Positions 16,412-23,796 of a stretch of 64,000 nt of DNA are shown here, piece after piece. Each line of letters opens with the position of its first letter. The stretch's first letter is position 1. The translations under genes were made by a program, and so were the position numbers. The stretch comes from a virus, in IMG/VR virus record IMGVR_UViG_3300018080_000152, positions 21,914 to 85,913 of that record; one strand, written 5' to 3'. The notes beneath the pieces are model-generated. The model was not told the DNA's origin, did no database searches, and saw nothing but the letters and a program-made list of their open reading frames with translations.

Positions 16412-17173
16412 TTAAAATCTCCTGTTGGGACGACGCTTTCCATCCATTTCATCTCTACGTTGTTGTCTCAACACTCTATCGCGACCGGTTGGTGTATTAC
16501 AATCATTACAGCGATACGTGTTTTTTTCCGGGTCTTTATCATATCTGCTAGCCAACATTGGGGAAACCCTTTCCCATTTTTCACACAGGGAGCATTGCAC
16601 TTCTACCAGTGAACCAGTGTCTCTGTCGGTTGTGCTAACTCCCTTAGAACCTAGCTCTGGATGCCTTGTCACAAGTTCTTCTTGGAATGCTTGCATAGCA
16701 CCTTTTGGGTCGCTAACATTTTCTCCATCATCACTGAACTGATTTACACGGTCCTGTTTTGCTATTTCTTCTTGTCGACAATACACCTTGTCTCCCTCGC
16801 GTTGTTGTATTTTTGCTCCGGTATTTACAACGCGGAAATCTTCCATGTCAACATCACCGTCCTTAGTTTGAATCATATCGTGTCCCATTGGAACAAGTGC
16901 TTCTGCTTCTCTTTGTGCTTCAATAGAAGTCTCAGAAACTTCAATCACATTAGCTGGCAATGGATTTGCGTTTGGATTCACATAGTGTTCGGGGTCATGG
17001 AGTTCCTCTGGCGTCATAACTGTAGAATTAAGAATGTCATCAAGACTCTTTTGCATTGGCTGTCTTGTTGGTGGCGCTTCTTCTCCAGTGATAGCCTGAT
17101 ACACCTTGCGAATTTCAGACCAATTACCACTGGCTATGCCATCATGGAATATTTCTTTTACTGTTTTGCTCAT
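16412..17173 (-). CDS. hypothetical protein with C-terminal zinc finger
   Basis: This 253-residue protein is acidic and apparently disordered through most of its length. Near the C-terminus CSLC and CNDC pairs, about 26 residues apart, form a likely zinc ribbon, followed by a basic arginine-rich tail. It lies two bases from the helicase gene. A helicase-loading or DNA-binding role would fit the location but is not shown by any motif. Confidence 0.55.
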   Translation of the reverse strand: MSKTVKEIFHDGIASGNWSEIRKVYQAITGEEAPPTRQPMQKSLDDILNSTVMTPEELHDPEHYVNPNANPLPANVIEVSETSIEAQREAEALVPMGHDMIQTKDGDVDMEDFRVVNTGAKIQQREGDKVYCRQEEIAKQDRVNQFSDDGENVSDPKGAMQAFQEELVTRHPELGSKGVSTTDRDTGSLVEVQCSLCEKWERVSPMLASRYDKDPEKNTYRCNDCNTPTGRDRVLRQQRRDEMDGKRRPNRRF

Positions 17174-17682
17174 AGTTTTTGACTCCTCTTTGTCTGTTGT
17201 AGTTCAGAAAATGACTTAGCGGCAGCCGTTAGTTGATTGGGTATGTAAGCAAGACATTCAGCTTTAGCTTCGGCATTTGCTATGATTTGATGTAGTTTCA
17301 TAGCAACGTCATTATCTCTACTGGCCAACAATCTACGGTATTCAAACGGCGTGTACTTAGTGCCATACTGTGTGATTGTACGTGCTATTAACCATTCGAT
17401 GTATTTGTTACACCAATTGATATCAGCTTTAATCATGTTGAGTTGTAGCTGAATATAAGTGGCCTCTTGGTTGATAATAATAGATGCCTCGCCACACTCT
17501 TCCGCGCTTAACCTTCGTAGTTCAGTGCTTGTCATGGTTAAGAAACGTTCAACTTCATTAGCTGGTCTCAATAATCCAAGGCCGACTTCGGATGGATACC
17601 GCTTGATAAGCATTTGTATGCGACCGTGCTTTTCTTCTACAGTCTCAGTCTTCTGCGTTTTCGATTCGTTCTCTCCACTCAT
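17170..17682 (-). CDS. hypothetical protein
   Basis: A 170-residue helical protein starting at ATG 17682 with GGAG upstream. It overlaps the nuclease gene on one side by 38 bases and the zinc-finger protein gene by 4. The sequence has several long amphipathic helices and no catalytic motif that I recognise. Position between recA and the helicase suggests a replication or recombination accessory role, an inference from location only. Confidence 0.55.
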   Translation of the reverse strand: MSGENESKTQKTETVEEKHGRIQMLIKRYPSEVGLGLLRPANEVERFLTMTSTELRRLSAEECGEASIIINQEATYIQLQLNMIKADINWCNKYIEWLIARTITQYGTKYTPFEYRRLLASRDNDVAMKLHQIIANAEAKAECLAYIPNQLTAAAKSFSELQQTKRSQKL

Positions 17683-18052
17683 TATCCGTCTCCGAAAAAG
17701 GTAGTATGGCCATGCGTATGTTATTATTCTGACACCAGTCGCGCTTATTTTGGTCTCTTTTATTTGCCTGTGCGAATCCGAAACGGTCACCGTGGAAGTG
17801 TGGTACGAATTCGTAGTGCTGCCGACCATGACATTCTATGACAACTTTACGGAATGGTAAATAGAAATCACAGAAAAGTCGGCATCCAGGTATAGGCACT
17901 TCCTCTAAAATTTGTTGCGTAGGATACATCTGCCGCAGAAGTGCTCGACAACGCAAGTGTAATTCTGAACGAGGTCTAGTGTCATTAAAATCCACCGTGT
18001 GTCCTGATGGAGGCCACGGGTGAGATTTTCCTTTTAAGTCTACAACGCGCAT
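17645..18052 (-). CDS. Vsr/DUF559-like endonuclease
   Basis: This 135-residue protein has CDFYLPFRKVVIECHGRQHYEF, a PD-(D/E)XK core in which D, E and the HGRQHY segment match the DUF559/Vsr superfamily, followed by KRDQNKRDWCQNNNIRMAILPF, the usual C-terminal helix and strand. ATG 18052 follows the recA stop by one base. These enzymes nick DNA, for mismatch repair in the case of Vsr; the specificity here is unknown. Confidence 0.7.
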   Translation of the reverse strand: MRVVDLKGKSHPWPPSGHTVDFNDTRPRSELHLRCRALLRQMYPTQQILEEVPIPGCRLFCDFYLPFRKVVIECHGRQHYEFVPHFHGDRFGFAQANKRDQNKRDWCQNNNIRMAILPFSETDNEWRERIENAED

Positions 18053-18053
18053 G

Positions 18054-19091
18054 TTAAGTCCCCAACATTTGATTAAACACTTCTTGTAGCTCAACACGTT
18101 CACGCTCAACATCCCTTAGTCGTTGAACCAACTTAGCTTTACCTTGAACCTTGTATAGCTTTTCGTCATAATCTTCTTCGCTAAGAACGTTCTTCATATA
18201 TGCTAGTTTGAACCATGAACCTGACTGAACTATGAAGCCAAACTCAATTGCCATCTCTACCATTTCGTGCAATTCGTCAATACCAACACCATATGTGATA
18301 GTTGATGTTGCGCGTTGTCCAGGTGGGGCAAATGCTGTGGAAGTGGTAATCCAGTCAACACTTTGTCCTATTGGACGACCTTCTTCTGTGCCACCCTCGC
18401 GGATAAGCTTGAAAGTTTTACACTCTAGGCCAATATCCATAGCATACTTGATTTTGTTTCCACCACTGGCATGCTTGGCCTTACCAAATCCGCTGGTGTT
18501 GGCAATGAAGTGTAGGATGCCTACTAGAACAATGTCATTTACAGGAATAACATTAGACAGTCTCCGACAGAACTTAGACATTAATTTGGCACCAGGGGCA
18601 CGGTCTTGTGTGCTAAGGTCGTTTTCTATTTCGCCAGATGTGACCAGTTGTGATATAGAATCGATAACTATAACAGCGCCAGGAACATTGTGGATAACGT
18701 TCTCTACTATTTCCAGAAACTCCGAAGCTGTAAAGATGTGACTTTCACCATCTTCTCCGCGATAGGAACGAATAATGGTGAGTTTACTTGGGTCTAAGCA
18801 GGAAATACCATTGAGGTCTCGCGGCTTGATGCGGCCCTCCACGTTGACAAAGTAGGTGGGCCTACCCATTTCCTGTGCTTTACCTAAAATGTGTAGTGCT
18901 GTAACTGTCTTTCCACACTTAGGGTCTCCTGCTAATGTCACTACACTTCCACCAGGAATACCTCCGCCAAGGATTAAATCAACATATGGGCTCACATGAA
19001 TGGTGTCATTAGTATATTCTGATAGTGTATCACCTGAAATAAACGCTGCTTCGCCATATTTTTTGATTAAGTCTTTGGAAATTTCTGTCAT
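18054..19091 (-). CDS. recA: RecA-like recombinase
   Basis: This 345-residue protein has GGGIPGGSVVTLAGDPKCGKT (Walker A), VIVIDSISQLV (Walker B) and a loop region followed by GGNKIKYAMDIGLE, typical of RecA/UvsX ATPases that form filaments on single-stranded DNA and drive strand exchange. The length matches bacterial RecA. Its start overlaps the previous gene by 4 bases, and the nuclease gene follows at once. With two SSBs and the nucleases it makes a recombination-dependent replication set. Confidence 0.88.
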   Translation of the reverse strand: MTEISKDLIKKYGEAAFISGDTLSEYTNDTIHVSPYVDLILGGGIPGGSVVTLAGDPKCGKTVTALHILGKAQEMGRPTYFVNVEGRIKPRDLNGISCLDPSKLTIIRSYRGEDGESHIFTASEFLEIVENVIHNVPGAVIVIDSISQLVTSGEIENDLSTQDRAPGAKLMSKFCRRLSNVIPVNDIVLVGILHFIANTSGFGKAKHASGGNKIKYAMDIGLECKTFKLIREGGTEEGRPIGQSVDWITTSTAFAPPGQRATSTITYGVGIDELHEMVEMAIEFGFIVQSGSWFKLAYMKNVLSEEDYDEKLYKVQGKAKLVQRLRDVERERVELQEVFNQMLGT

Positions 19092-19537
19092 TGTTCAGCC
19101 TCTTTCAATTGTGAGAATAGTGATTTCTTACCCGTCTTCTTTTTAGGACGACGAGGTTGCTGAACAGTCGATGTTTTTGTCAACACTTTGTCCGATTGCT
19201 GTGCCAATTGTGCGTCATGCGCTCGCTGTTTCTCCGCTAGCAATGGTCCTAATAGCCAATTAGCTCCAAAAGAACGCATCTTCCAACATCGCTTATCTCT
19301 CATTGCTGAAAGAATCACTTCAATTGGATGCTTCTTTAGGAGCTTAACGGCCAGCGGCACTTGTCTACGAAATATAGATTCCCAAGGTTCATGTTTCCAG
19401 AACTTTGGTTGTAGGTCTTTTTTCTCTGCTTTAGCAATTAGTACGCACAGACATTCAGTAATGTACTGAGCCTGAGTTACCCATCCTCCGTCATAGCGAG
19501 ACGGATATCGACTTGCATCTGTTCTGTTCTTACCCAT
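19088..19537 (-). CDS. hypothetical protein, possibly leaderless
   Basis: This 149-residue basic protein precedes recA. The ATG at 19537 lies only 5 bases after the TATAAT of the promoter at 19543-19570, so the mRNA would start about at the initiation codon and no ribosome-binding site is possible. No other in-frame start is near. The C-terminus KKSLFSQLKEAEQ resembles a sliding-clamp-binding peptide (a weak inference). Confidence 0.6.
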   Translation of the reverse strand: MGKNRTDASRYPSRYDGGWVTQAQYITECLCVLIAKAEKKDLQPKFWKHEPWESIFRRQVPLAVKLLKKHPIEVILSAMRDKRCWKMRSFGANWLLGPLLAEKQRAHDAQLAQQSDKVLTKTSTVQQPRRPKKKTGKKSLFSQLKEAEQ

Positions 19538-19542
19538 ACCCT

Positions 19543-19570
19543 ATTATACAGCGAACTAACAGCCTGTCAA
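19543..19570 (-). promoter_or_regulatory. sigma70-type promoter of the recA operon
   Basis: Perfect TTGACA and TATAAT separated by 16 bases. It faces the 149-residue gene and recA, and the transcription start is predicted on or within 2 bases of ATG 19537. Confidence 0.75.
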
Positions 19571-20026
19571 GTCCCCAATGAGTTGTTCTGGGCGACAATC
19601 CGAGATTTTTTTCAGCCTCTCGTCGGCCACTATTAGCTCTGGTATCTTATACCACAAGCACTCAACATCACCATTGTCGTTTAGACATCCAACCACATGA
19701 AAATGCAAACCGTCGTCCATTCCTGTGTGTTGAATTATAGCTCTAGAATAGTAATAAAAAGGTTGTTCTTGAGGCATCTCAACCAAATGAGTTCCAAACT
19801 TTAAGAACATGCGATGAATTTTATTCTCAGGATTATCACGTATATATGCATCTAGACGCTTCCATGCGCTTGGCTCTTTAGCGCCTGGACGATTATCGTC
19901 TTGGAAGACTCTTGTGCCATCCTTCAATTCAATTATCCATACACACTTATCTATGACAAAGTTGTCTTTGCCTTTCGTGCATAATTCATATTCTGCTGGA
20001 ATCGACATGTTAGTGAACTTTCTCAT
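19556..20026 (-). CDS. hypothetical protein
   Basis: This 156-residue protein has alternating strands (KCVWIIELKDGTRVFQDDN, GLHFHVVGCLNDNGDVECLWYKIPEL) suggestive of a small beta-rich fold. No family recognised. Its start overlaps the upstream gene by 17 bases, and its 3' end overlaps the recA-operon promoter. Confidence 0.55.
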   Translation of the reverse strand: MRKFTNMSIPAEYELCTKGKDNFVIDKCVWIIELKDGTRVFQDDNRPGAKEPSAWKRLDAYIRDNPENKIHRMFLKFGTHLVEMPQEQPFYYYSRAIIQHTGMDDGLHFHVVGCLNDNGDVECLWYKIPELIVADERLKKISDCRPEQLIGDLTGC

Positions 20027-20387
20027 TTTTGTTCATAATGTGAATACGTCCCTCTTGTCGTTGTGCTGCTTGTTTTTTGGTGGGTGTATTTACTTTACGT
20101 CTGGCGTCAGCCAATTCAGAAGCTCCTGGTGTCATAGCTACAATACCGCGCTCTGGGTCTCGTGCCATTAACTTACCAGCCGTAAGACCAGTTTTCTTTT
20201 GAAGCGTCTCCTGGCGTTCCTCTGGTGTTTCATCCTGCTTCATCTCTGGTAAGATGGAGGTTTCAATGAATTTTTCCACAGTTTTTGTGCCAACTCCAGG
20301 CATATCAGCACAGATTTGTGCTGGAGTCATCTTGTCATGATTGGCTTCAATGTACGTTTGTTCGGCTTTGCTTAATTCTCTAGGCAT
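20010..20387 (-). CDS. hypothetical protein with helix-turn-helix-like N-terminus
   Basis: A 125-residue protein. ATG 20387 overlaps the upstream stop and has AAGGG at a good distance, so it is preferred to ATG 20426. Residues 2-40 (LSKAEQTYIEANHDKMTP, then KTVEKFIE) look like a helix-turn-helix of the kind found in small phage regulators. The C-terminal half is basic and glutamine-rich. Function unknown. Confidence 0.5.
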   Translation of the reverse strand: MPRELSKAEQTYIEANHDKMTPAQICADMPGVGTKTVEKFIETSILPEMKQDETPEERQETLQKKTGLTAGKLMARDPERGIVAMTPGASELADARRKVNTPTKKQAAQRQEGRIHIMNKNEKVH

Positions 20388-20844
20388 CTCTAATATCCCT
20401 TTCACATGCTCGTAGGTGTGCGCCATTGCGCGTGACTAAATACTTTAGGAATGACATGATTGCGCGTTCGCGCACACGACGAAATTCCCATTCTGGGCGA
20501 CCAGTATGATTGGCTATGCGCGCATTTTGAGCACTGTCTCCATATAAACCCCATGGGTCAGACACGTCACCTCTACCATTCATACGCACATAAAATGTAT
20601 ACTCTTCATCTCCCTCAAATTTGATAATCTTAGCATAACAGTGTGGATTATCAATAATACGTTCTTGACCACTAACTCCCACTACAGACTTGGTTGGGAT
20701 TGGGACTAGACCTGTTTGTCCAGTAATGGTGTCTATAGCCGTGTCAATACCATATCCAACCTCTTCAACAATGTGTGGAATGAAACCGTCTACAGGAGTT
20801 TTACCATCTGGGTTCATTATAAATTGATTTTGACTTTCGCTCAT
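20380..20844 (-). CDS. hypothetical protein
   Basis: This 154-residue protein overlaps both neighbours by a few bases. A central stretch YAKIIKFEGDEEYTFYVRMN followed by DPWGLYGDS looks like a compact beta domain; no known family comes to mind. It is part of the run of short coupled genes between the Tat-leader genes and the recA operon. Confidence 0.5.
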   Translation of the reverse strand: MSESQNQFIMNPDGKTPVDGFIPHIVEEVGYGIDTAIDTITGQTGLVPIPTKSVVGVSGQERIIDNPHCYAKIIKFEGDEEYTFYVRMNGRGDVSDPWGLYGDSAQNARIANHTGRPEWEFRRVRERAIMSFLKYLVTRNGAHLRACERDIRDA

Positions 20845-21188
20845 ACTTCTCCCTTTTCTGTTTTTATGGTGATGTTCTGAATCAACATTCCTGATTCAGA
20901 TGTGTCATAAGTTGTTGGTGTGTCTATCAAAAGCGTGCGGCCGGACTCTACTTTGCCAACGCAAAATTGTCCACTTATTTCTTCTAAGAAAGATTTGTCT
21001 CCACAATGAGGGCATTCTGCTACAATTTTAGATAACATCTGAGCATTAGGTCGGACAACCCAGATTTCAACCAAGGCTTCTTCACAATTTGAACATTTGA
21101 TAATGACCTTGGAGCCATCTTCTATGAACTCTTCGTCTCTGTGTTCAGCAAGTCCCCTAAGCTCACGATACGTCTCTTCTCGTCCCAT
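20841..21188 (-). CDS. zinc-ribbon protein
   Basis: This 115-residue protein has CSNC near residue 32 and CPHC near residue 59, a four-cysteine zinc ribbon, then a beta-rich tail. AAGGAG precedes ATG 21188. The start lies 67 bases inside the gene upstream, an unusually long overlap even here. Function unknown. Confidence 0.6.
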   Translation of the reverse strand: MGREETYRELRGLAEHRDEEFIEDGSKVIIKCSNCEEALVEIWVVRPNAQMLSKIVAECPHCGDKSFLEEISGQFCVGKVESGRTLLIDTPTTYDTSESGMLIQNITIKTEKGEV

Positions 21189-21439
21189 TCTTGCTTTATC
21201 TCCTTGAGTCGTAATATAACTTCTTGTTTGGCTTGTTCTGGTTCGCGTGTGTCAAGTATAATGTTGTAGTTATCATTAAATGCAGACACCAATCTCCATG
21301 TGCCATCTGTCATAGGCTCACACACGGTGATTGTCGTAAGAACAATAGCTTGACATGGTTCATCAAGCTTTGGTTCTACTGGGGGTGTCCTATCTGTAAC
21401 ACGAGTTCCGTCTGATTTTATTGTTGTTTGTTCGGACAT
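21122..21439 (-). CDS. hypothetical protein
   Basis: This 105-residue acidic protein overlaps the Tat-leader gene upstream by 22 bases and the zinc-ribbon gene downstream by 67. It has no domain I recognise. Its ribosome-binding site is weak, suggesting translational coupling to the upstream gene. Confidence 0.5.
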   Translation of the reverse strand: MSEQTTIKSDGTRVTDRTPPVEPKLDEPCQAIVLTTITVCEPMTDGTWRLVSAFNDNYNIILDTREPEQAKQEVILRLKEIKQEWDEKRRIVSLGDLLNTETKSS

Positions 21440-22026
21440 TTGATTTCTTCCGTGGTTTCTACTGGGAAGTTTACATATTTGGCATATGGCTCTTTGATGG
21501 TTGTTGCGATGTCGGCAATTTTAGATTCAGTATTGCGTGGGATGCGAAACACTATTGGTTCTCCCTCAATAATTGGTTTTGTTGGCAATGAACAGCCGGG
21601 TATTGTATATGCACCGTCTTCGTCAAGCATAGACACGCTATGTAGTTTGATGTCTTCTACTTCCTGTCCAAGTATTTCTTTGCGCGTAGTGTCATCTACT
21701 TGGTCAACACTCCAATCTTTAATATCGTCGATAGCCTCTTGGCTCATATCACCAAGAAGAATGCGGCGGTTATCCAATACGGCATAGCCATGCTCTGCCC
21801 AGCCATAAAATCCTTCGGAGAAATCCCTAGTGGCTTTTGCTGCTTTGTCGGCTGCCTTACCAAGACCCTTAATAACCTCAATGTGTTCTGGTTTAATCTT
21901 TATCGCAGATTTAGTGCTAGCCGTTCCGACTAGTTCTTTAGCAGGAGATGGTGTGGGGGTTATTGCCAGGGCCACCGGAGCGGCGCAGACTGCTGCTAAC
22001 CTTTTTAGAAAATCTCTTCTTTTCAT
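21418..22026 (-). CDS. exported protein with Tat signal
   Basis: This 202-residue protein starts MKRRDFLKRLAAVCAAPVAL, a textbook twin-arginine leader (RRDFLK plus a hydrophobic stretch) with a probable cleavage site after the alanine-rich part. A proline-rich PTPSPAKEL follows, close to TPSPAQEL in the Tat protein at 48135-48758. The mature part is acidic and unrecognised. It would be exported folded by the host Tat pathway to the periplasm or surface. Phage Tat leaders are uncommon; this window has four. Confidence 0.75.
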   Translation of the reverse strand: MKRRDFLKRLAAVCAAPVALAITPTPSPAKELVGTASTKSAIKIKPEHIEVIKGLGKAADKAAKATRDFSEGFYGWAEHGYAVLDNRRILLGDMSQEAIDDIKDWSVDQVDDTTRKEILGQEVEDIKLHSVSMLDEDGAYTIPGCSLPTKPIIEGEPIVFRIPRNTESKIADIATTIKEPYAKYVNFPVETTEEIKCPNKQQ

Positions 22027-22475
22027 GCGTGGTTCCTAACTATTGGTGATATTTTGTATGAAAGTCCCGGTGATTTATCTGGGTGGTTTTCTACACGACC
22101 CATGACAGTGTGACCTTTCATGTCACACATTCTATCAGGATTCAACATGTGAATACAATCACTCATATCTGGTTCAGTTTGTTGTAAGCGGAATTCCTCA
22201 ATAAGTTCCAACATTTCCTTTACTGTTAGAACATCTTGTGCAGAGTGGGTGGTGGTGTAATTGGCCAACGTATCGTCTGTAAGCCACGCAGGGGGCGGTT
22301 CTGAGGCGTCTAAGTCTTTAGGCGTACATGAGACACCCATTAAAACTGCAAGCGCTCCTAGCGCGGACAGGGCCTCTCTCCTGCTTATTTCCCCTCCTGA
22401 ACATACTTCTTGGTCTGCTCTGGGGTCATCGCTATCACTTCTTTGGTGGTTTTTGTCTGTCCGTCTTTCATCCAT
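22023..22475 (-). CDS. Tat-type lipoprotein, start uncertain
   Basis: The frame encodes ISRREALSALGALAVLMGVSC: twin arginines, hydrophobic core and a lipobox ending in cysteine, so the mature protein would be a lipoprotein exported by Tat. ATG 22475 has GGAG 9 bases upstream but puts 29 polar residues before the signal and overlaps the FmdB-like gene by 91 bases. Alternatively, an AUA at 22388 overlaps the upstream stop as ATAA and follows a strong AGGAGG, giving a leader that starts two residues before the arginines. The mature part is unrecognised. Confidence 0.65.
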   Translation of the reverse strand: MDERRTDKNHQRSDSDDPRADQEVCSGGEISRREALSALGALAVLMGVSCTPKDLDASEPPPAWLTDDTLANYTTTHSAQDVLTVKEMLELIEEFRLQQTEPDMSDCIHMLNPDRMCDMKGHTVMGRVENHPDKSPGLSYKISPIVRNHA

Positions 22476-22795
22476 TGTGGTTTCTCCGGTAAAGATTCGT
22501 TTTCTATGGTCTTTGGCTTTAAGTGGTCAGGTATACGGTCGATAGTTTTCGCCGTCTTATAGCGTTGCTGCACCATATCCATCTCTTCCTTGGACATACG
22601 CTTCGCATTTCTTTCGGCCAACTGCCCAACGGTGGTGGGCTCTCCCTTTATTTGTACATGTAATGGCGAGTGTAAAACACGATGCAGGCTTTCCTGCTCA
22701 CATTCTGGACACACAGTAAATGGGTCATCTTTAATACTTTGCATTACATCAAAGTTTGCGTTACACTCAGAGCATTCATATTCATACGTAATCAT
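22385..22795 (-). CDS. FmdB-like zinc-ribbon protein
   Basis: This 136-residue protein begins YEYECSECNANFDVMQSIKD, with CPEC some 18 residues on and a histidine/valine segment, matching the FmdB/CxxC_CxxC_SSSS putative regulatory family. The rest is a charged helical tail. One unit of the structured repeat (22833-22884) lies in its 5' untranslated region, downstream of the promoter at 22917-22946. Confidence 0.75.
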   Translation of the reverse strand: MITYEYECSECNANFDVMQSIKDDPFTVCPECEQESLHRVLHSPLHVQIKGEPTTVGQLAERNAKRMSKEEMDMVQQRYKTAKTIDRIPDHLKPKTIENESLPEKPQWMKDGQTKTTKEVIAMTPEQTKKYVQEGK

Positions 22796-22832
22796 TTATA
22801 CTTACCTATGTGTACATAGTTGGAAAAAGAGC

Positions 22833-22884
22833 ATGGAGTGACAAATTGAAATCCGACTGAACAGATTGAGTATATGAACTCCAT
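22833..22884 (+). repeat. structured repeat, single unit
   Basis: This isolated seventh unit, 9 kb from the arrays, keeps the exact spacing: ATGGAGT stem, N7, TGAAAT, CCG, ACTGAA, CAG, ATTGA, N5, TGA, ACTCCAT. The inner stem has one mismatch. It lies in the leader of the FmdB-like/Tat-lipoprotein operon in the same orientation as the others. Confidence 0.75.
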
Positions 22885-22916
22885 ACTCCAAAAAAATGGC
22901 AAAACTGGCCCATAGT

Positions 22917-22946
22917 ATTATACAAGCCAGCTTCGCCAATTGTCAA
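22917..22946 (-). promoter_or_regulatory. sigma70-type promoter
   Basis: TTGACA and TATAAT are separated by 18 bases. The minus-35 overlaps the last codons of the HNH gene at 22943-23626. It drives the FmdB-like gene, and the leader of about 115 nt contains one structured repeat. Confidence 0.7.
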
Positions 22947-23626
22947 CTTCCAGGCAAACTTTTTCTGAAAGGTGCTACATAAACTTCCCATTCTTTGGGA
23001 ATATTACGGTACGTCAACCCAAGTGCTATTTCTTGGGACGTGGGAGTTTTGGGCTTCTTATATGTGACCCACTTACCTCTCACAAGTTTTTTAAGCGGCA
23101 TCCCCGCTTGTTCTGGTGTGCGGTCAGCTTTTGTGTGGTTACACTTTAGGCATGCCGCTACGATATTTTTCCAACACGTTGGAGTGTCGTTTCCATTCCA
23201 CTTACTGCGTGGCACAACATGGTCCATTGTTAGTTCGTGTGGAGGAAATTGTTTACCACAGAACTGACAACGGAAACCATCTCGTCGTAATACGTTGGGT
23301 TTGGAAAAGGGCACTTTTCTGTGCTTGCGACTTACGTGGTGAGAATTAACAATGACCGCTGGCACTAAGTGCTCATTGCCTTTACCATCTCTCACAGAAT
23401 ATCCCTCGTCGAAATATTCCGCACATGTGGATGGAGGCAATATGCCAGTTCCATTGCAATAACTACATTTCTTTCGCACACCATTGATGAACACGAATCC
23501 ACGACTGTCGCATCTCACACAGGGTGACTCAAATAGTCTTTTCATTGCCTTTTTCCAGTGTACCGCATTTAGTGGAACGTAATCATCGTTGAGAACCAAA
23601 ACCTTTGTTCCTTCTGGTACAGGCAC
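22943..23626 (-). CDS. HNH endonuclease, McrA-like, with DnaJ-like zinc finger
   Basis: This 227-residue protein opens with KVLVLNDDYVPLNAVHWKKAMKR, typical of McrA-type HNH proteins, has a C-x-x-C pair module (CVRCDSRG, CSYCNGTG) like a DnaJ zinc finger, and a C-terminal HNH core: RDGFRCQFCG, ELTMDHVVPRSKWNG, NIVAACLKCNHTKADRTPEQAGM. HNH proteins of this family cut DNA. Unlike the other HNH genes here it lacks the GGTGTATAAT element and sits in operon spacing with the neighbour upstream, so it may serve the phage and not be selfish. Confidence 0.8.
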   Translation of the reverse strand: MPVPEGTKVLVLNDDYVPLNAVHWKKAMKRLFESPCVRCDSRGFVFINGVRKKCSYCNGTGILPPSTCAEYFDEGYSVRDGKGNEHLVPAVIVNSHHVSRKHRKVPFSKPNVLRRDGFRCQFCGKQFPPHELTMDHVVPRSKWNGNDTPTCWKNIVAACLKCNHTKADRTPEQAGMPLKKLVRGKWVTYKKPKTPTSQEIALGLTYRNIPKEWEVYVAPFRKSLPGS

Positions 23627-23628
23627 TA

Positions 23629-23796
23629 TTATTCCTCCTTGTCTAAAAATTTAATTGGTGTCCAAATTATGCCAGTGTAGTGATATAAAATTGTTGCGGT
23701 TTCCAACCATCTAGTTTCATTACCAGCAGAAATTGGCAACCACATAAATTTAGTAACTATTTTTGTATCACCGTAACTAGGTACTGGCCATCTCAT
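23629..23796 (-). CDS. hypothetical protein
   Basis: A 55-residue protein starting at ATG 23796, which overlaps the stop of the polynucleotide kinase gene (TAATG). It contains GNETRWLETATI, a pattern I associate with short conserved phage proteins of unknown role. It is followed two bases later by the HNH gene. Confidence 0.55.
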   Translation of the reverse strand: MRWPVPSYGDTKIVTKFMWLPISAGNETRWLETATILYHYTGIIWTPIKFLDKEE

